Shown: positions 24,111 through 36,260, numbered from the stretch's first letter. The stretch is 64,000 nt of DNA from Sclerodactyla briareus (GCA_026419785.1 JAODTK010004154.1:186001-250000); one strand, 5' to 3'. A program made the numbers and translations. Notes: a model not told the origin generated them from the sequence alone.

Positions 24111-26050
24111 CATCCGTTAACATTAAATCCACACCCTCGCACCCATGGGGGCCATGATCCGATTAGCATGGCTTCGCCCAAATACGACTGTCACTCCAAT
24201 AAGCTCCCCCTACAATCTATAATGGGACAAGTGTTGGGGTAATTTCCGCCAAATTATCCCATACAAACTCTCTAGCCCAGGTGCCCTACCTTGCCCAAAT
24301 TGAAAGTTGACAAGCTTGTGATGATGCGCGCCTTGGTGATATCGTGTATGTCATTATCCTTACTTTGATCAGGTTACAGCAGTGGGACAGGAGACGGTTG
24401 GATCCCTGTACGTTCAGTTGAATATTCCTCGTCGCTGGGCCCACGAGAGGGGCGAGGGTACGTTGTGATCGATTAACCCCCACAACAACAGGCACATTCC
24501 CGCAAGGGGTGGCCCCTTTGGGCCGTGGTACATGATCCCCATCTGAAAACCAAAGCTAACATAGCCAGCCGGCAATGTTCCTCTACATGGTGTGACGTTG
24601 GAGAGAAAGAAACAAAAATACAGAATGTCCCCACGGGGCACCCCTGGGAACTGGTTTTAAACCAGTTCCCTTATGCAACCAAATTGCAATTTCCATCAGG
24701 GCCAATTACAAACATCTAAGTGGGTTCTCAATCCAGTATTTGCAGACCCTGCTGTGATGCTGGATGCCTAGGATCCATTTCAACCACGACAATTCACTCC
24801 AATTCAACCAATTTTCCACAGAATTATGGGATGCTAACAGAGGATAGATCTGTCTAGATTCAGGTAACTTACGCAGAATCCACCTACGATGGATGGTACA
24901 ACACAATGAGACTATAAAAACTGTAGCTGAAGGAATTCAATATCAATCTTTGGACATATAATTGTGAAATATGAAGTGTTTAATTTGAAATTTTCCATTT
25001 ATATAAACAATTTGTGCGAACATTTATGCCCTCAGGGATTAATACCAACAAGGAGGGTCCTAGAAAGTTTAAAAGAATAGTGCAAATTGAATTATGGCAG
25101 TATCCCACCAGAGGAAAAGAAAGGCATCACCTATAGATTTATTTCCTCTGTGAATTTGTCAGAAATTGTATTTCATTGGAACGTGTAGAAACGCATCAAC
25201 CACGCAATACCGCCTATGGCAATCAAAAAGGTTATGTTGTGATTAGGTGGTTACATAAAGTTTGACTCTTTCGTTTGTTACATTTGTGTTCATACGTATT
25301 TGGGAACTACGGTGACAGGATTATCCCTTCAAGTGCCACAATATCAGATAGGGGATACCCTGGGCCAATTCTACCCCCCCTCCCACCATAAACTTAGTGA
25401 GGGAATATTGAAGAATGGCGGTGCGGGGGTAATGGATGGATTACCCCTACCAAGAGACCCCTAACATTACACTCACCACGGAATAGTACACAAGCGACGG
25501 CCTGTTTGTTGTTGCTTTTGCAGTGCTGTACTCTGATCCAAAAGGGCCAGAAGGCATTTGCGCTGTCACGTTTTCAGGCTTTTCATGAGCTACACTTTCA
25601 ATATTCAATTTTTCAGTTTATGACGGTCTGGGAGGGGGGTTTCTAAATCCACAGTTGGTGGTGATGCCCATAAGAAGGTATGACTCTTAACTTTCCTAAC
25701 TTTAAGACATTCATTTGAAATGAGTACTCAGAAGCAGTGAGCAGGACATCGAGAAAAATCCTCTTCCCAATATTCAATGTTTTTTTGTTGCCGTATCCGT
25801 GCTTCCTTCTATTCCCATTTTTAGCTTAGATAGATTTTTTGCCGTTTTGACTAGAAGCAATCCCAGTGGTAGACCACTAGTCTGCTTTGGCACGATTGCA
25901 ACCTTCTAACAACAACAAGGTGGTTAGAGGTGGGAACATGAAAAAGTACATGACACAGCCCTAGGTCCCTGGGATGACTGACTAGAAAGCCAGCTTCTTC
26001 ATCATTTTCTCCTATCTACATAATTCAAGTGAAACGGTGCACCCCAGAGT
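24111..26050. other. Intron, no gene seen
   Basis: Unique sequence. Overlapping short ORFs at 24,286-24,719 on both strands have no family signature and no splice support. Confidence 0.4.
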
Positions 26051-26565
26051 CAACTTTTGTGACGAAATGTTCAGGTAAAGTGCACACAAATGAGACATGT
26101 GCAAGTCACTTGACACACATTGTTAGTCCCTTTCGACATTACAAAGCCCCACATCTGAACACATGTAACATGTGAGTCACTCTGACACACGTCACAATTG
26201 AGTCCCTTTGGACATCATGACAAGCCCAACATCTGACACAACAGGTAAATGTGAGTCACTCTGACACAGTCAACATTGGTCCCTTTGGACATGACAACGC
26301 TCACATCTGACACAAGTAAAACACATGTGAGTCACTCTGACCAACACGTCACATTGAGTCCCTTTGGACATGAAAAACGCCCCACATCTGACACACATGT
26401 AACCTGTGAGTGCACGCTGGGGACACACGTCCCATTGAGTCCACCCTTGGACAGGAAAACGACCCACCATCTGAACACATGTAACATGTGAGTCACTCGA
26501 CACAATAACATGGGAGTCACTTTGGGCACATGTAACATGTGAGTCACTGTGGATATGACAACGAC
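26051..26565. repeat. Tandem repeat, about 70-75-bp unit
   Basis: Seven or so copies built from 'ACATGTAACATGTGAGTCAC', 'CTGACACACGTCACATTGAG' and 'TCCCTTTGGACATGACAA', with 'GCCCACATCTGACAC'. Copies vary by small deletions. ORFs within it are artefacts. Confidence 0.85.
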
Positions 26566-26749
26566 CATTGCCAAGGGTTGGGTGTATTGTTGTATGTAGT
26601 TAGTCCAAACTTGAAAACTTGATAGGAAACGCGTCAGAAGGAGACTTCTCAACAAAAGACACCTGATTCAAAGAATCCAAAAAGAAAGGGAATCAAAGCC
26701 TTGTATTACCACCCCAATACAAGAATTACAAATTACAAAACTAAGAGGG

Positions 26750-27085
26750 ATGAATGAAAACATGGCATACAACATACCTGGAATGCTTGGGCTGTTCCGT
26801 TCGCTGGACTGGAGGGCGAAACAAAAAGGAGAGGATTTCAAAAATTATGTGCGTGAAAGCATTGAGCAGTATAAGGACAACGTTATTTTTTTTACTATGG
26901 TTATACTGGCCGGGCAAGAAATTCAAACTTCTCAAGGGCTGCAGGCAAGACGTGGACCAGGGTTAACTGTATGTCATCAGCTGACAAACATTAACACCGA
27001 CACAGCAGAAGGAATTGTAAAAGACGGAATTTCCCCCCTAACTCCACTATCAGAAAAATATACTCAAAGGGTTGGTCAAGAGTAG
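26750..27085 (+). other. Unassigned 111-codon open frame
   Basis: An ATG-started frame (begins 'MNENMAYNIPGMLGLF') with a mixed, protein-like composition and a plausible amphipathic stretch ('GEDFKNYVRESIEQYKDN'). I recognise no domain. It lies between a tandem repeat and the 27.5-kb repeat array, on the strand opposite to the host gene. It is most likely chance or a decayed transposon ORF. Confidence 0.2.
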
Positions 27086-27475
27086 GGTTGGCCAGTTGGC
27101 CTCCCTTTCAGCCAGGATGCCAGTAGGAATAGGATAGGGGCATAGGGTACCGGGTTAGAGACGACTGCAGTGAGTTCCAGATTAAAAAAGTTATAAATGC
27201 CCACGTAGTGCTCCCTAAAACTAGAAAATGTCGGGCGGGTAACCGCCAGACGTATATATCCCCGCATCTCTTATTCAAGAAATTTGGTGAACATGAAAAC
27301 CGGACAATATTCATGGAAAGAAGACATTTATAGACTTGTGAAGCGACAACGTGTACAGGTAAATGGGTCATTCCATACTGCACTTGTTAATTATATGAGG
27401 CATCCCTACAGCCCGACAAGGTGCGTCCTTAAATGAGCACATTTATTCAAGATTCGACCTTTAACCACATGGCCA

Positions 27476-28830
27476 GTTTTTGACCCCTAAGTGACCTTAA
27501 TGACCTTCAATGACATGGCGGTTTTTTTATGAAAATTGTTACACTCCATGTGATGCATCCACTCCTAGAAGCATATTGCATTCCATTGAACATGTCCCAA
27601 TGTTATTGCGAAAAAGGTATAAAATTGAACTTTGACCCCTTGTAACTATCAAGTAAGTGTCGGCGATCGAAGCGGGAGTTTGTTCCCTCCATAAAGCACA
27701 CAGAGCTCTATCACATATCCAAAAATAACAGTTTCTATTTTTTTTGCCGTAACTCCTTAAATATAAGCACATTTATTCAAGATTCGACCTTTAACCACAT
27801 GACCACCCCCGACAGGGTCAATTCAGGTCAGGGTCACCACACAGGTCCACATTATATCCAATTGTGACCATCCAGCCTCGCAGATATTCAATTCTCCGAT
27901 TATAGCCCGAAAACAGTTTTTGACCCCTAAGTGACCCCCAACTGGACCTTTAATGATATGACAGTTTTTATGAGAATTGTTACTCTCATGTGATACACAT
28001 CCACTCCTAGGAGCATTTTGCATTCTGATGAACACACCCAGTGCTATTGCCAAAAAGTCTAAATCATTTTTTGACCCCTAAGTGACCTTTACTGACCTTC
28101 AATGACACAGCGGTTTTATGAAAATTGTTACACTCCATGTGATGCATCCACTCCTAGAAGCATATTGCATTCCATTGAACATGTCCAATGTTATTGCGAA
28201 AAAGGTATAAAATTGAACTTTGACCCCTTGTAACTATCAAGTAAGTGTCGGCGATCGAAGCGGGAGTTTGTTCCCTCCATAAAGCACACAGAGCTCTATC
28301 ACATATCCAAAAATAACAGTTTCTATTTTTTTGCCGTAACTCCTTAAAATAAGCAATTTATTCAAGATTCGACCTTTAACCACATACCACCCGACAGAGG
28401 TCAAATTCAGGTCAGAGGTCACACCCCCCCCCAAAACATGCAGGTCAACAATTATATCACCAGGGTGACCATCCAGCCTCGCAGATATTCAATTCTCCGA
28501 TTATAGCCCGAAAACAGTTTTTGACCCCTAAGTGACTTCGAATTACCTTTAATGATAGGACAGTTTTGAGAATTGGTACTCTCCACTGTGATACATCCAC
28601 TCCTAGGAGCATTTTGCATTCTGATGAACACACCCAGTGCTATTGCCAAAAAAGAGTACTAAAATCAGTTTTTGACCCCTAAGTGACCTTTACTGACCTT
28701 CAATGACACAGCGGTTTTATGAAAATTGTTACACTCCATGTGATGCATCCACTCCTAGAAGCATATTGCATTCCATTGAACATGTCCAATGTTATTGGCA
28801 AAAAAGTATTAAACTCATCACTTTGACTGA
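27476..28830. repeat. Tandem array, about 600-bp unit, 2.2 copies
   Basis: Units begin near 27,476, 28,066 and 28,669 with 'TTTTTGACCCCTAAGTGACC'. Each unit holds two related halves, one with 'CACTCCATGTGATGCATCC' and 'CACTCCTAGAAGCATATTGC', the other with 'TGATACATCCACTCCTAGG' and 'AGCATTTTGCATTCTGATG', so the 600-bp unit itself arose from an older duplication. Between them lies 'GTCGGCGATCGAAGCGGG'. No coding capacity. Confidence 0.85.
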
Positions 28831-29700
28831 TCCGGACACTAATATGCAAATTAGTCCCACACATCTACCCTCAGTGATCTTGATGCTATTGAATAAATTT
28901 ATCAGACTGGTAGTAGGTCCCATTCATTCAATGTTTCGTCAAAATCCCTAAAAGTTGAGAAAAATAATTGCATTAATTATTCTAATTATGCTAACGAATA
29001 TGTAAAATAAGCACACATAATGACCTCATTGATTTCATTCAATCAACTTCAAACAGCAACTGAATAAATTCATCGGGACTGTTAGAAGGTCCCACTCACC
29101 ATTTCGTGAGAATCCAACGAAGTTTATAAATTTGCCTAATTGCTAATTTGGCCAACTATTATGCAAATTAGTCATGCAAGATGACCTCCAGTGACCTCAG
29201 CCACATTAGGAAAAATTCATTGGCACTGAATGTTGGCCTATTCACCAAGTTTCATGAAAATCCAATGAGTTTGAAATATCACATACATTAATGCTAATAA
29301 TTAGGCTACTGGCCAAAGAAATGCAAACTTGACCTCGGATGACCTTGAAATTGTTGCCATGTTTTTTGGCTTCCAACACTACCCACAACCACCACGTTTC
29401 GTGTAAATCGCACGAACTTGAAAATTTGCGAAAAAACCTGCAAAATAGAGGGCACCAAATATGCGATATAGCCCATTTTCGAACTTATCCGAGATTGTAC
29501 TCATACGCGAACATGTGAACAAAGTTTTGGGTCAATCGGATAAAGTGTAAAGAATGAGAGCGCTTAACGCCTTAAAGTTCGTGGCGGCAGCAGCGGCGGT
29601 TGCCGACGGTGGCGGCGGCGAAGACGGCAACGGCGGAGACGGCGGGCACCGGCCAAAACACTATCCCCGAACACTACAGGGTTGCGGGGATATAATAACA
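28831..29700. repeat. Dispersed repeat with a GGC-rich end
   Basis: Internal units contain 'CACCAAGTTTCATGAAAATCC'-type phrases and 'GACCTTGAAATTG', related to the 18.9-kb element. The right end turns into a CGG-rich run (29,580-29,650, 'GGTGGCGGCGGCGAAGACGG') and closes with 'ACACTACAGGGTTGCGGGGA' and TATAATAA. This end structure suggests a complete element terminus. Confidence 0.6.
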
Positions 29701-30454
29701 TATGACTGGGTCAAACAAAATCAAAGTCTACAGATTTAGGTTGCGAGATATGGGGTAATGTCAATTACAAAGGATGCCCGTCTGTGGGCCATCCCTCCAA
29801 CCCCACCATTCCAGGGATTCTCTGCATGTGTTAGAGGAAACCGCAGGATGATTTATACAGGGGCTAATTTGATAGCTGGATAAAAAAAATGAATCGTCAT
29901 GTCCAAACACTGGAAGTCACAGGACTTACGGTACGAGTTATGTCATTTGAAGTTTGTGTTTTTTGAAGCAGGTGTATTGTGCAAGATTGAAATGCATCCC
30001 ATCAGCAATAATAATGATCTAATTACTTGCCAACCCTGCAAACACTTCTTTGGTTGTCATGAAATTCGAACATTAATTCACTTCGAAAAGCATTGAGTCC
30101 AATGGGAGAGGATTGCTGTAGTGGGTGATAAGTGTGATGGTTACTTTGTGAAAGGAAGACAAAAACAGAACTTCTGTAAATGTTGACTTATTCAATAAAT
30201 GAAACAATGAAATACATAACTAATTTCCTGTGTTGCATGTGTGGCATATGCGTAGTGCGCAAATGGGATTCTCCTCAATTTCTCAGCTTTAGGGCTCAAA
30301 CTTGAAGGCCAATACCTCCACATAGGAAATTCCATAATTGAAATGGGGTGGGGACCTACATATACAGTTTACCATTCTCCACATTATAACATCGCTGGAT
30401 TCAAGCCTTGCAGTGTTGTCCTTTAAAACTAGATGATGTGCTCAGCATCGTTGC

Positions 30455-30510
30455 CTCTATGATCTATCTATCGATCTATATACTATCCATCCATCTATCT
30501 ATATGGACTT
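30455..30510. repeat. (CTAT)n microsatellite
   Basis: CTAT/CATC tetranucleotides. The same motif reappears at 30,612-30,624, the junction of the exon duplication, and probably mediated it. Confidence 0.8.
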
Positions 30511-30610
30511 ACCAGTTGCGGGGTGGCAGGGGGCAGCAGTGAACTACCGATGATGCCCGGTGCGGGGGCACAAAGGCGTGGGTATGCTGGTGTTGATGCA
30601 TATGTTGGTG
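30492..30610 (-). repeat. Partial tandem duplicate of the HX exon (3' part plus donor)
   Basis: Bases 30,492-30,610 repeat 30,611-30,733 almost exactly. The duplicate holds the last ~98 bases of the exon, the donor CTG|GTAAGT and about 20 bases of intron. It lies downstream of the full exon in the transcribed direction. Differences are one missing G in the 'CCCCCGGCACC' segment (which breaks the frame), one substitution and four bases in the CTAT tract. It lacks an acceptor at its 5' end, so it is probably spliced out with the intron. The second donor could still extend the exon if the first is skipped. Confidence 0.9.
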
Positions 30611-30635
30611 CATCTATCTATCTGTATGGACTTAC

Positions 30636-30845
30636 CAGTTGCGGGGTGGCAGGGGGCAGCAGTGAACTACCGATGATGCCCGGTGCCGGGGGCACAAAGG
30701 CGTGCGTATGCTGGTGTTGATGCATATGTTGGTGCATGTGGGTCTCCCTCATGTAGGGCATGGGTGCAGTAGGTACGGGTTGAGGATATGGTTGTGAATG
30801 AACCGGTTGTTCAAGTCCTGAGAATCAGGCTCTGTTGCCGGTTCC
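30636..30845 (-). CDS. AUTS2: AUTS2-family exon with histidine (HX) repeats
   Basis: Acceptor TTGCCACTCTAG|GGAACC at 30,846 and donor CTG|GTAAGT at 30,635 bound a 210-nt exon. The first base completes a codon from the previous exon. It reads 'EPATEPDSQDLNNRF', then, one frame over, 'QPYPQPVPTAPMPYMRETHM', 'HQHMHQHQHTHAFVPPAPG' and 'SSLLPPATPQL'. Recalled human AUTS2 has 'ELNTRF', a proline spacer and a long run of His-Gln/His-Thr pairs in this order; there the HX run is needed for p300 binding. A one-base deletion between 'NNRF' and 'QPYP' (around 30,795-30,800) breaks the frame. Restoring one base makes the exon end exactly in phase 0, matching the next exon, which favours an assembly error. 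This is the anchor for the family assignment. Confidence 0.82.
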
Positions 30846-31264
30846 CTAGAGTGGCAAAATAAAAGGGAGAGTGGCAAAAAAAAAAAAGAGAGAGAACATT
30901 TCAAGGAAGAGATCATGTTCAATGCACATCACATATCTTAAACAGTTTGAGCTCCAAAGAGTATAGTCCCTTCCTAGAGTTATCTCTTAGATATGAGCAT
31001 TCCGTAAGAAGATTTATATTATATATGTTACCCAAAATTTGTCCCAAAAAACATTTTAGAGTGACACGAACATCTCTGTGTTCCTGAATCCTGCCATAAG
31101 CTGGTCAGTTTTTTCTATTGTACCTCACCCCAGTGGTGATTGGGGACTTGCAAGGAAACAGCATGAGTACAATATCAGCTGCCGCCAATTCTCTGCAGCG
31201 TATGTGGCGATCCTTTTGATCAACACCTAGAAGAATGATTTGATATCTATGGATCAAGAAGCTG

Positions 31265-31690
31265 ATTAAGGCTTATCAAGGAACCCTAATTTTCTCTTCC
31301 GACTAGTGCTAACATATCTGGATCAGGTGCAGGGATGAACCAATTCCAACCTGCTCCCAGGACCGCCATTTCCATCCCCATCGAAAGGACATCAGGGACC
31401 GACCCATCCTCAGGACATGGAGGAGCGGAAGATATTCAACGCGACTGCTCATAGCCGACAGATGAGACTTATTTCAAATAACTTGTAACAAACCCCAGTA
31501 ACCTCAGGGGAAGCATGAAGTGAAGACAACACTCATTGTAACTGCAGGTAGAAGCCACCTAGGAAAAAATGTCTGGTGACTGGCTGGATTTGGAACCCGG
31601 AATATTGCAAAGTGTCACTGATACAGCTCCATTCTTCCACCTTGAAAACGGAACTGGACATTACGGAAAAAGGGAAAAAGACATACACAG
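31265..31690 (-). mobile_element. SINE-like dispersed repeat, copy 2
   Basis: Antisense of the family seen at 13.9 kb. It carries 'GGCTTATCAAGGAACCCTAA', 'TCTTCCGACTAGTGCTAAC', 'AGGGATGAACCAATTCCAAC' and 'CTGCTCCCAGGACCGCC', plus an extended part with 'GCCACCTAGGAAAAAATG' shared with the 43-kb copy. It lies in the short intron between the HX exon and the preceding Pro-rich exon. Confidence 0.6.
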
Positions 31691-31776
31691 TTTTAAAGTG
31701 GTCAAGACAATCCAAAATGAATGATTATATGTTTTTATCCATTTAATGTTGATAATTGGTTAGTTAACCCTGTTAC

Positions 31777-32050
31777 AGTAGGTAGGAGAAGCCGGGTGTG
31801 GCCTCGGCTCCAAATGGGTTAGCACTTGGTGTGGCTGGCGCTGGCATTGGTAAAGCGGTGGAAGTACTCAGCGGTGCCTGTGGTGGTCGTACAATGCTGG
31901 GGCCCGGGTACATGCTATGTGGAGACTGGTGAGCGGTGGTGGGCAGGGTGAGAGCCGGTAGGGGCCACCGGGACCTGCAGGATAGGGGGCGTGGTGGGCA
32001 GAGGAACTTGGTCGTGCTGGCGCTGCGGTACCACTGCTCCGGGCTGATTA
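31777..32050 (-). CDS. AUTS2: AUTS2-family Pro-rich exon preceding the HX exon
   Basis: Acceptor ATTCTCCTTACCAG|TAATCAG at 32,051 and donor CT|GTAACA at 31,776. The 3' half reads 'HSMYPGPSIVRPPQAPLSTS', then 'LPMPAPATPSANPFGAEATP' and 'GFSYL'. Its last two bases plus the first base of the HX exon form CTG, giving 'SYLLEPATEPDSQDL' with no gap. This matches the AUTS2 order of a HxxNMF/HSMYPGP-type segment, a proline run and then (E/S)xD...LN(T/N)RF. The 5' half is readable as proline-rich protein in all three frames, but the frame entering from the previous exon hits TAG at 31,918-31,920, so at least one indel lies between 31,920 and 32,000. An alternative acceptor TAATCAG|CC at 32,044 is possible. 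Confidence 0.65.
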
Positions 32051-33480
32051 CTGGTAAGGAGAATAGATGAATGATGAGCCGAGAGAGAAGGTCAAATAAT
32101 AAGCGTTCACTTGAAACCCTGGGGAGGAGACAGGGGTGGGGGGGGGGTGAGGTTATGGATCGATGGTGATCTTAGTGGGCTTCGGTTCTTTAACACCTTG
32201 CATGGGAGCGAACAACCAATTACCAAACTTTCATGAAAGGAGGAGGGGAGGTTGTCAGAAATTGTGGATGGACTAGCCATATCAGGCCAGTTAGATTGAC
32301 CAGCTTGCATTATTACTCTATCAATATGCTTGACGGTGTAAGGTCCTGCCCTATGGTCCCCTTTGTGCAGACTGCTGGAAAAGAATTGGTTATGTTGACA
32401 TGTTACATGCCATGGTTACTTCTCTTGCTGATATGTAAATGAAATGACTCACCCCAATATTGGGGCCAGAAATCGTAAACGATTACGTCGGAAAGTCAAG
32501 ACGATCCAAGAAGACTTTCGTTATGCACCAGTGAAAACACGAAATGGCGTACCTCCGTTGTGTTCATTATGCATGAGTTAGTGGTGGGGTTGCAAGAATC
32601 AGCCCAGTAAATGAGTTCATTGGGCAACTGCTAACTAGATGAGCTTAAGTTGAGTTGGGACCGCAGTGAAACCTACTCCAATGACTGATTAGTTCAATGG
32701 AATGACTCACTCTAAGGCTACACATCAATGCATTGTTTCGATTGTTTGCGGTACAAAATTAGGCTGAAGCTCGAAAATTGCGGTTAAGTGGCACAATTGC
32801 GACATGAGTCATTTTCAATCCGTCAATGACCCACCAATGACTTACCCGAGTATATCCGGTGTGTCAGCCAGTAGAGAAAATTAATCTTGTTTACCAAATC
32901 CTGATGGATGTGCAATGTGTCCCCTGACACATGTGAGCAACCACACGAGAATAGATTCTTCCATTTATATTTTTATTTGTAAATCTACAACCAACCAGTC
33001 TTCAGTATAGGATGCAGCAGAAACAGTCATTGCACTTACTTTTGATTTGCCCCACGATTACCAGCCCAACCACATGTATACCCCTTTAAAGAAGCAAGAC
33101 TAGACTGCGACTCATTCAAGCCCACATGGCCAGCCAGGCGTGGAAGGCTTACAAGGCTTTCTGCTCAACCACCTCAATGGAATTTCTGCATGAGTGCCTA
33201 TATCTACCCAGCCAGCTATTAATCCTGAGCGTATACTCAGCGGTTTGTTTAAACAAACACTTATTTATGCGGAACTGTGTAGATTGGAGGGGGTACACAT
33301 CTATGATATAAACACTCTGGGAGAGGGAGTCACGCAACAGCTGAATCATGAGTACATAGAACAATGAATGGTCTAGTATACATGGCAGGTTATAATACCC
33401 ATGAATAAACAGTAGATACAGGTGTGCAAACTAATCTCGATTAAAGCCAATAAAATGACCATATTCATCCTAACAGATGC
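32051..33480. other. Intron, no gene seen
   Basis: Short G-rich stretch at 32,130-32,150; otherwise unique sequence. No exon signals strong enough to report. Confidence 0.4.
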
Positions 33481-33539
33481 TTTAAAGCTCTATTCAGCCA
33501 TTGAAATATTTGAGAAACTAAGCATCAGTGATATTGAAA

Positions 33540-33690
33540 ATGAATATCATTGTTCATTTCCTTACCCACGAGAACGTCAGTCAGAATTACAGCACTCAAC
33601 AAGGCGATCGCCAAAAAGTATCTCGCCTAGTTGCGCGATCGGTGGTTTCTATTATTCACTACATCATTACACACTATACACAACCAACTA
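33540..33690. repeat. Dispersed repeat A, copy 1
   Basis: Shares 'CAAGGCGATC', 'AGTATCTCGCCTAGTTGC' and 'GCGATCGGTGGTTTCTATTA' with 60,190-60,270 in the same orientation. Probably a short non-autonomous element; no coding content. Confidence 0.6.
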
Positions 33691-33796
33691 GTTCATGTAG
33701 ACCATCGTCATGTCAAATGAACATCACATATTTTCACATATAACACATGAAAATTTGTAAAAATTCCTAGGAGGGGGCATCATGGCTTGACCAGCT

Positions 33797-33965
33797 GAGG
33801 GGGAAGGGGAGGGGGAAGAAGGGGAGGGTGAAGGAGGGGAGGGGGAAGAAGGGGAGGGGGAAGAAGGGGAGGGGGAAGAAGGGGAGGGGGAAGAAGGGGA
33901 GGGTGAAGGAGGGGAGGGGGAAGAAGGGGAGGGTGAAGGAGGGGAGGGGGAAGGAGGGAAAGGGA
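33797..33965. repeat. Purine minisatellite, 15-bp unit, G4-prone
   Basis: About 11 copies of GGAAGAAGGGGAGGG with GGTGAAGGA variants; the plus strand is pure purine. Regularly spaced G3-G5 runs could form G-quadruplexes and the mirror-symmetric purine tract could form H-DNA. The Ser/Pro ORF on the minus strand is a repeat artefact. Confidence 0.92.
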
Positions 33966-36260
33966 AGCAGAAAGAGTCCCTTGTCAGCACAATTTGCAAC
34001 CAAAGCCTGGCCTCCCAGTCCATTCTTTCACCCTGCTACATTGGGAGAGGGAGGCATCCCCCCTCCCCCCTCATTTTGTGACTGCTGCAGGGAGGTGATG
34101 GAGAGCCTATGAAGATAAGACGTCTTGATGTGCACTTATGCCAAAAATCGTCAATATAAATTTTAACTGCCAGGTGGTTGATTAATTCTAGGGCTTTACC
34201 AAAATGACTTTTTCATGCTGATCCGATGGCCAATGTTTTCCTTTCCAACAACGGCCGATGTTCAATCTGATCCGATGATGGATGGCATGAACTATCACGT
34301 AAAAATATGACCTGTTGGTTTTGTTCCATCGTGTAAGTGTATCAGTATACTTATCCTTTGAGTGCTTCTTAGAAGAAGTGAGCATCCCGTCCACACCCTT
34401 CAATTGTAAGCCATTCTCAACAAATTATTGGTAAAACAATTTGATCACTTATCAGCTGAACATTTTTCATAAAGAACTTAATAATTGGGAGTGATCCAGT
34501 CACTAGTTTGTGTTTTAGTAGCGTTATGCGCTAAAGCTAACGTTATTCACGTAATAGCTGAAACTTGTTATCACATATGATGGCACTGGAATGATTACCT
34601 TCTAGGTGCTCCAAAAATATCGCAATGCCTCGCACTACTCCCACAACTGCCCATTCAGTGTGCTCTGAAATAAACTATTATGCGATGCGCCAAAAATATA
34701 GCGTCTTGTATTACCACTCCCATCGTGCATAATTCAGGCCCAGAAGAATACACATGTAGATTGATGGAACAATGTAAGTGCAATTTTTGGTTTTTGGACT
34801 TATGAGTAGGCCTGATTTTTTCCAGGACTGTAAATAATTGCATGAGAATATGAGCAAACCGTGGTCTGAACACTGCAGGCTATTAGGTTCAACCCCAATT
34901 TGTGCTGGCTGGCTTGTATTGCAACTTTGCAAGCTTGCACCTCTGTTCAATGCAGGTATGGGTGCCTGTGTGGAGACTTAGTAATTCAGTAGCAAAACAT
35001 CGGTAAATTCAGTGGTTGTTCTGCAGATCCGATTTTAAGCCGGTAGTGCTAATATAGGCTCGATGTGATGGCCGAACCGATATCGGTAGGCCCTAGTTGA
35101 TTGTCCTCAGACAAGTTCAGGATAAGGAGGACTAGGTGGAGCACCGTGTTGGTAGAAAAAGATCAGGATAATATACTCAAATCCCATTCCTTCATGTACT
35201 AGATTTCCGGAAGTTTAGTAATTTGCAATTCCACCGTAGAGAGGTTGTTATGTGTGCACCCATATGCATTAGCTGATTTCCTGCCTCCATTTGGTGGGAA
35301 AGGGTCCAGCTCAACTGGCAACCCCGGGACCACATCGGTCATTTTGCCACCATCTAACTCGCAAAACAATAGGAATTTTGATATACTGTGATGTTAGATT
35401 TTTGCCTCTAGCTCAGCATTGGTCCAGATTTCCAAACACGTATTCAAAAAATTTTTATGACAATTCTACCATCCACTGTTTTTTACCCCTTTCCAAGTAG
35501 ATTGTGACTATTTGGAGACGGAGGAACACAATCCCCAAAATGAGAGTTGTTCACTGCTACTTCAGAAACCTATGCACAACGAGGACTCATTGTGCAGCAG
35601 AACAGACGAATCAAAAAGGGTCTCTGTCCCTTAGGTAATTAGTGGGTAAGAACGGGCAATAAACAACAAGTGCCGACCAAACGGGCACAAAAACAGGCTT
35701 TAAAGCTTTAGCCGTGAGTGCTCCCTCTTGTAATTCACGCCAAATTCACGAGCCGTCCTCGGCGCTGTCAGCCAAAGAGCGAGCAGCAACCCTCTCGAGA
35801 CTTATTGCGCTGAAACAATGCCACCCTGGAGACATGAATGTTGCGACAGCTTCAAAGGTATTTCAAATTCCCGATTGTTTACTATGGAGCGAGTAATAAG
35901 AAAGTGATACGAAACTTAAACACTATTAGCTATGACCAAGAAAGTAGGGGAAAGCTGGATTTTTGCTGATAGAGAAGTGCCATTTAATGGTCTATTGGTG
36001 TCAAATCCGGGATGTGATTGTTTCTTCTCAAACATTAGCCAATCATAGCAGCTAGGACTATGAAGAAGGATCTGAATCAAGGTGGTCTTTGCTTAAAGAA
36101 GTTGCAAATAATTCACAACTCATCCTGAAACATGGGAAAGTATTGGAACTTATTTTTTATTGAAGCTGTTGATGAAGTTGGATACAAAAATAAAGAATAT
36201 GAATATAAAATAAAAAATAAAAAATTTTAACTGCTAATGGTGACACTGACACAGTTTTCA
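33966..36260. other. Intron, no gene seen
   Basis: Unique AT-rich sequence with A/T-rich patches near 36,160-36,235. Short ORFs have no recognisable content. Confidence 0.4.

Noticed and set aside
23626-24120. 164-codon plus-strand ORF
   Set aside because: Lies wholly inside the ~180-bp tandem repeat and shifts frame between copies.
4700-30400. Search for the AUTS2 core ('HVHIAWQIYHHQQ'-type) between the last two exons
   Set aside because: Read by eye on the minus strand and not found here or in 1-4.4 kb; assumed to lie beyond the left edge, though a computed TBLASTN would be decisive.
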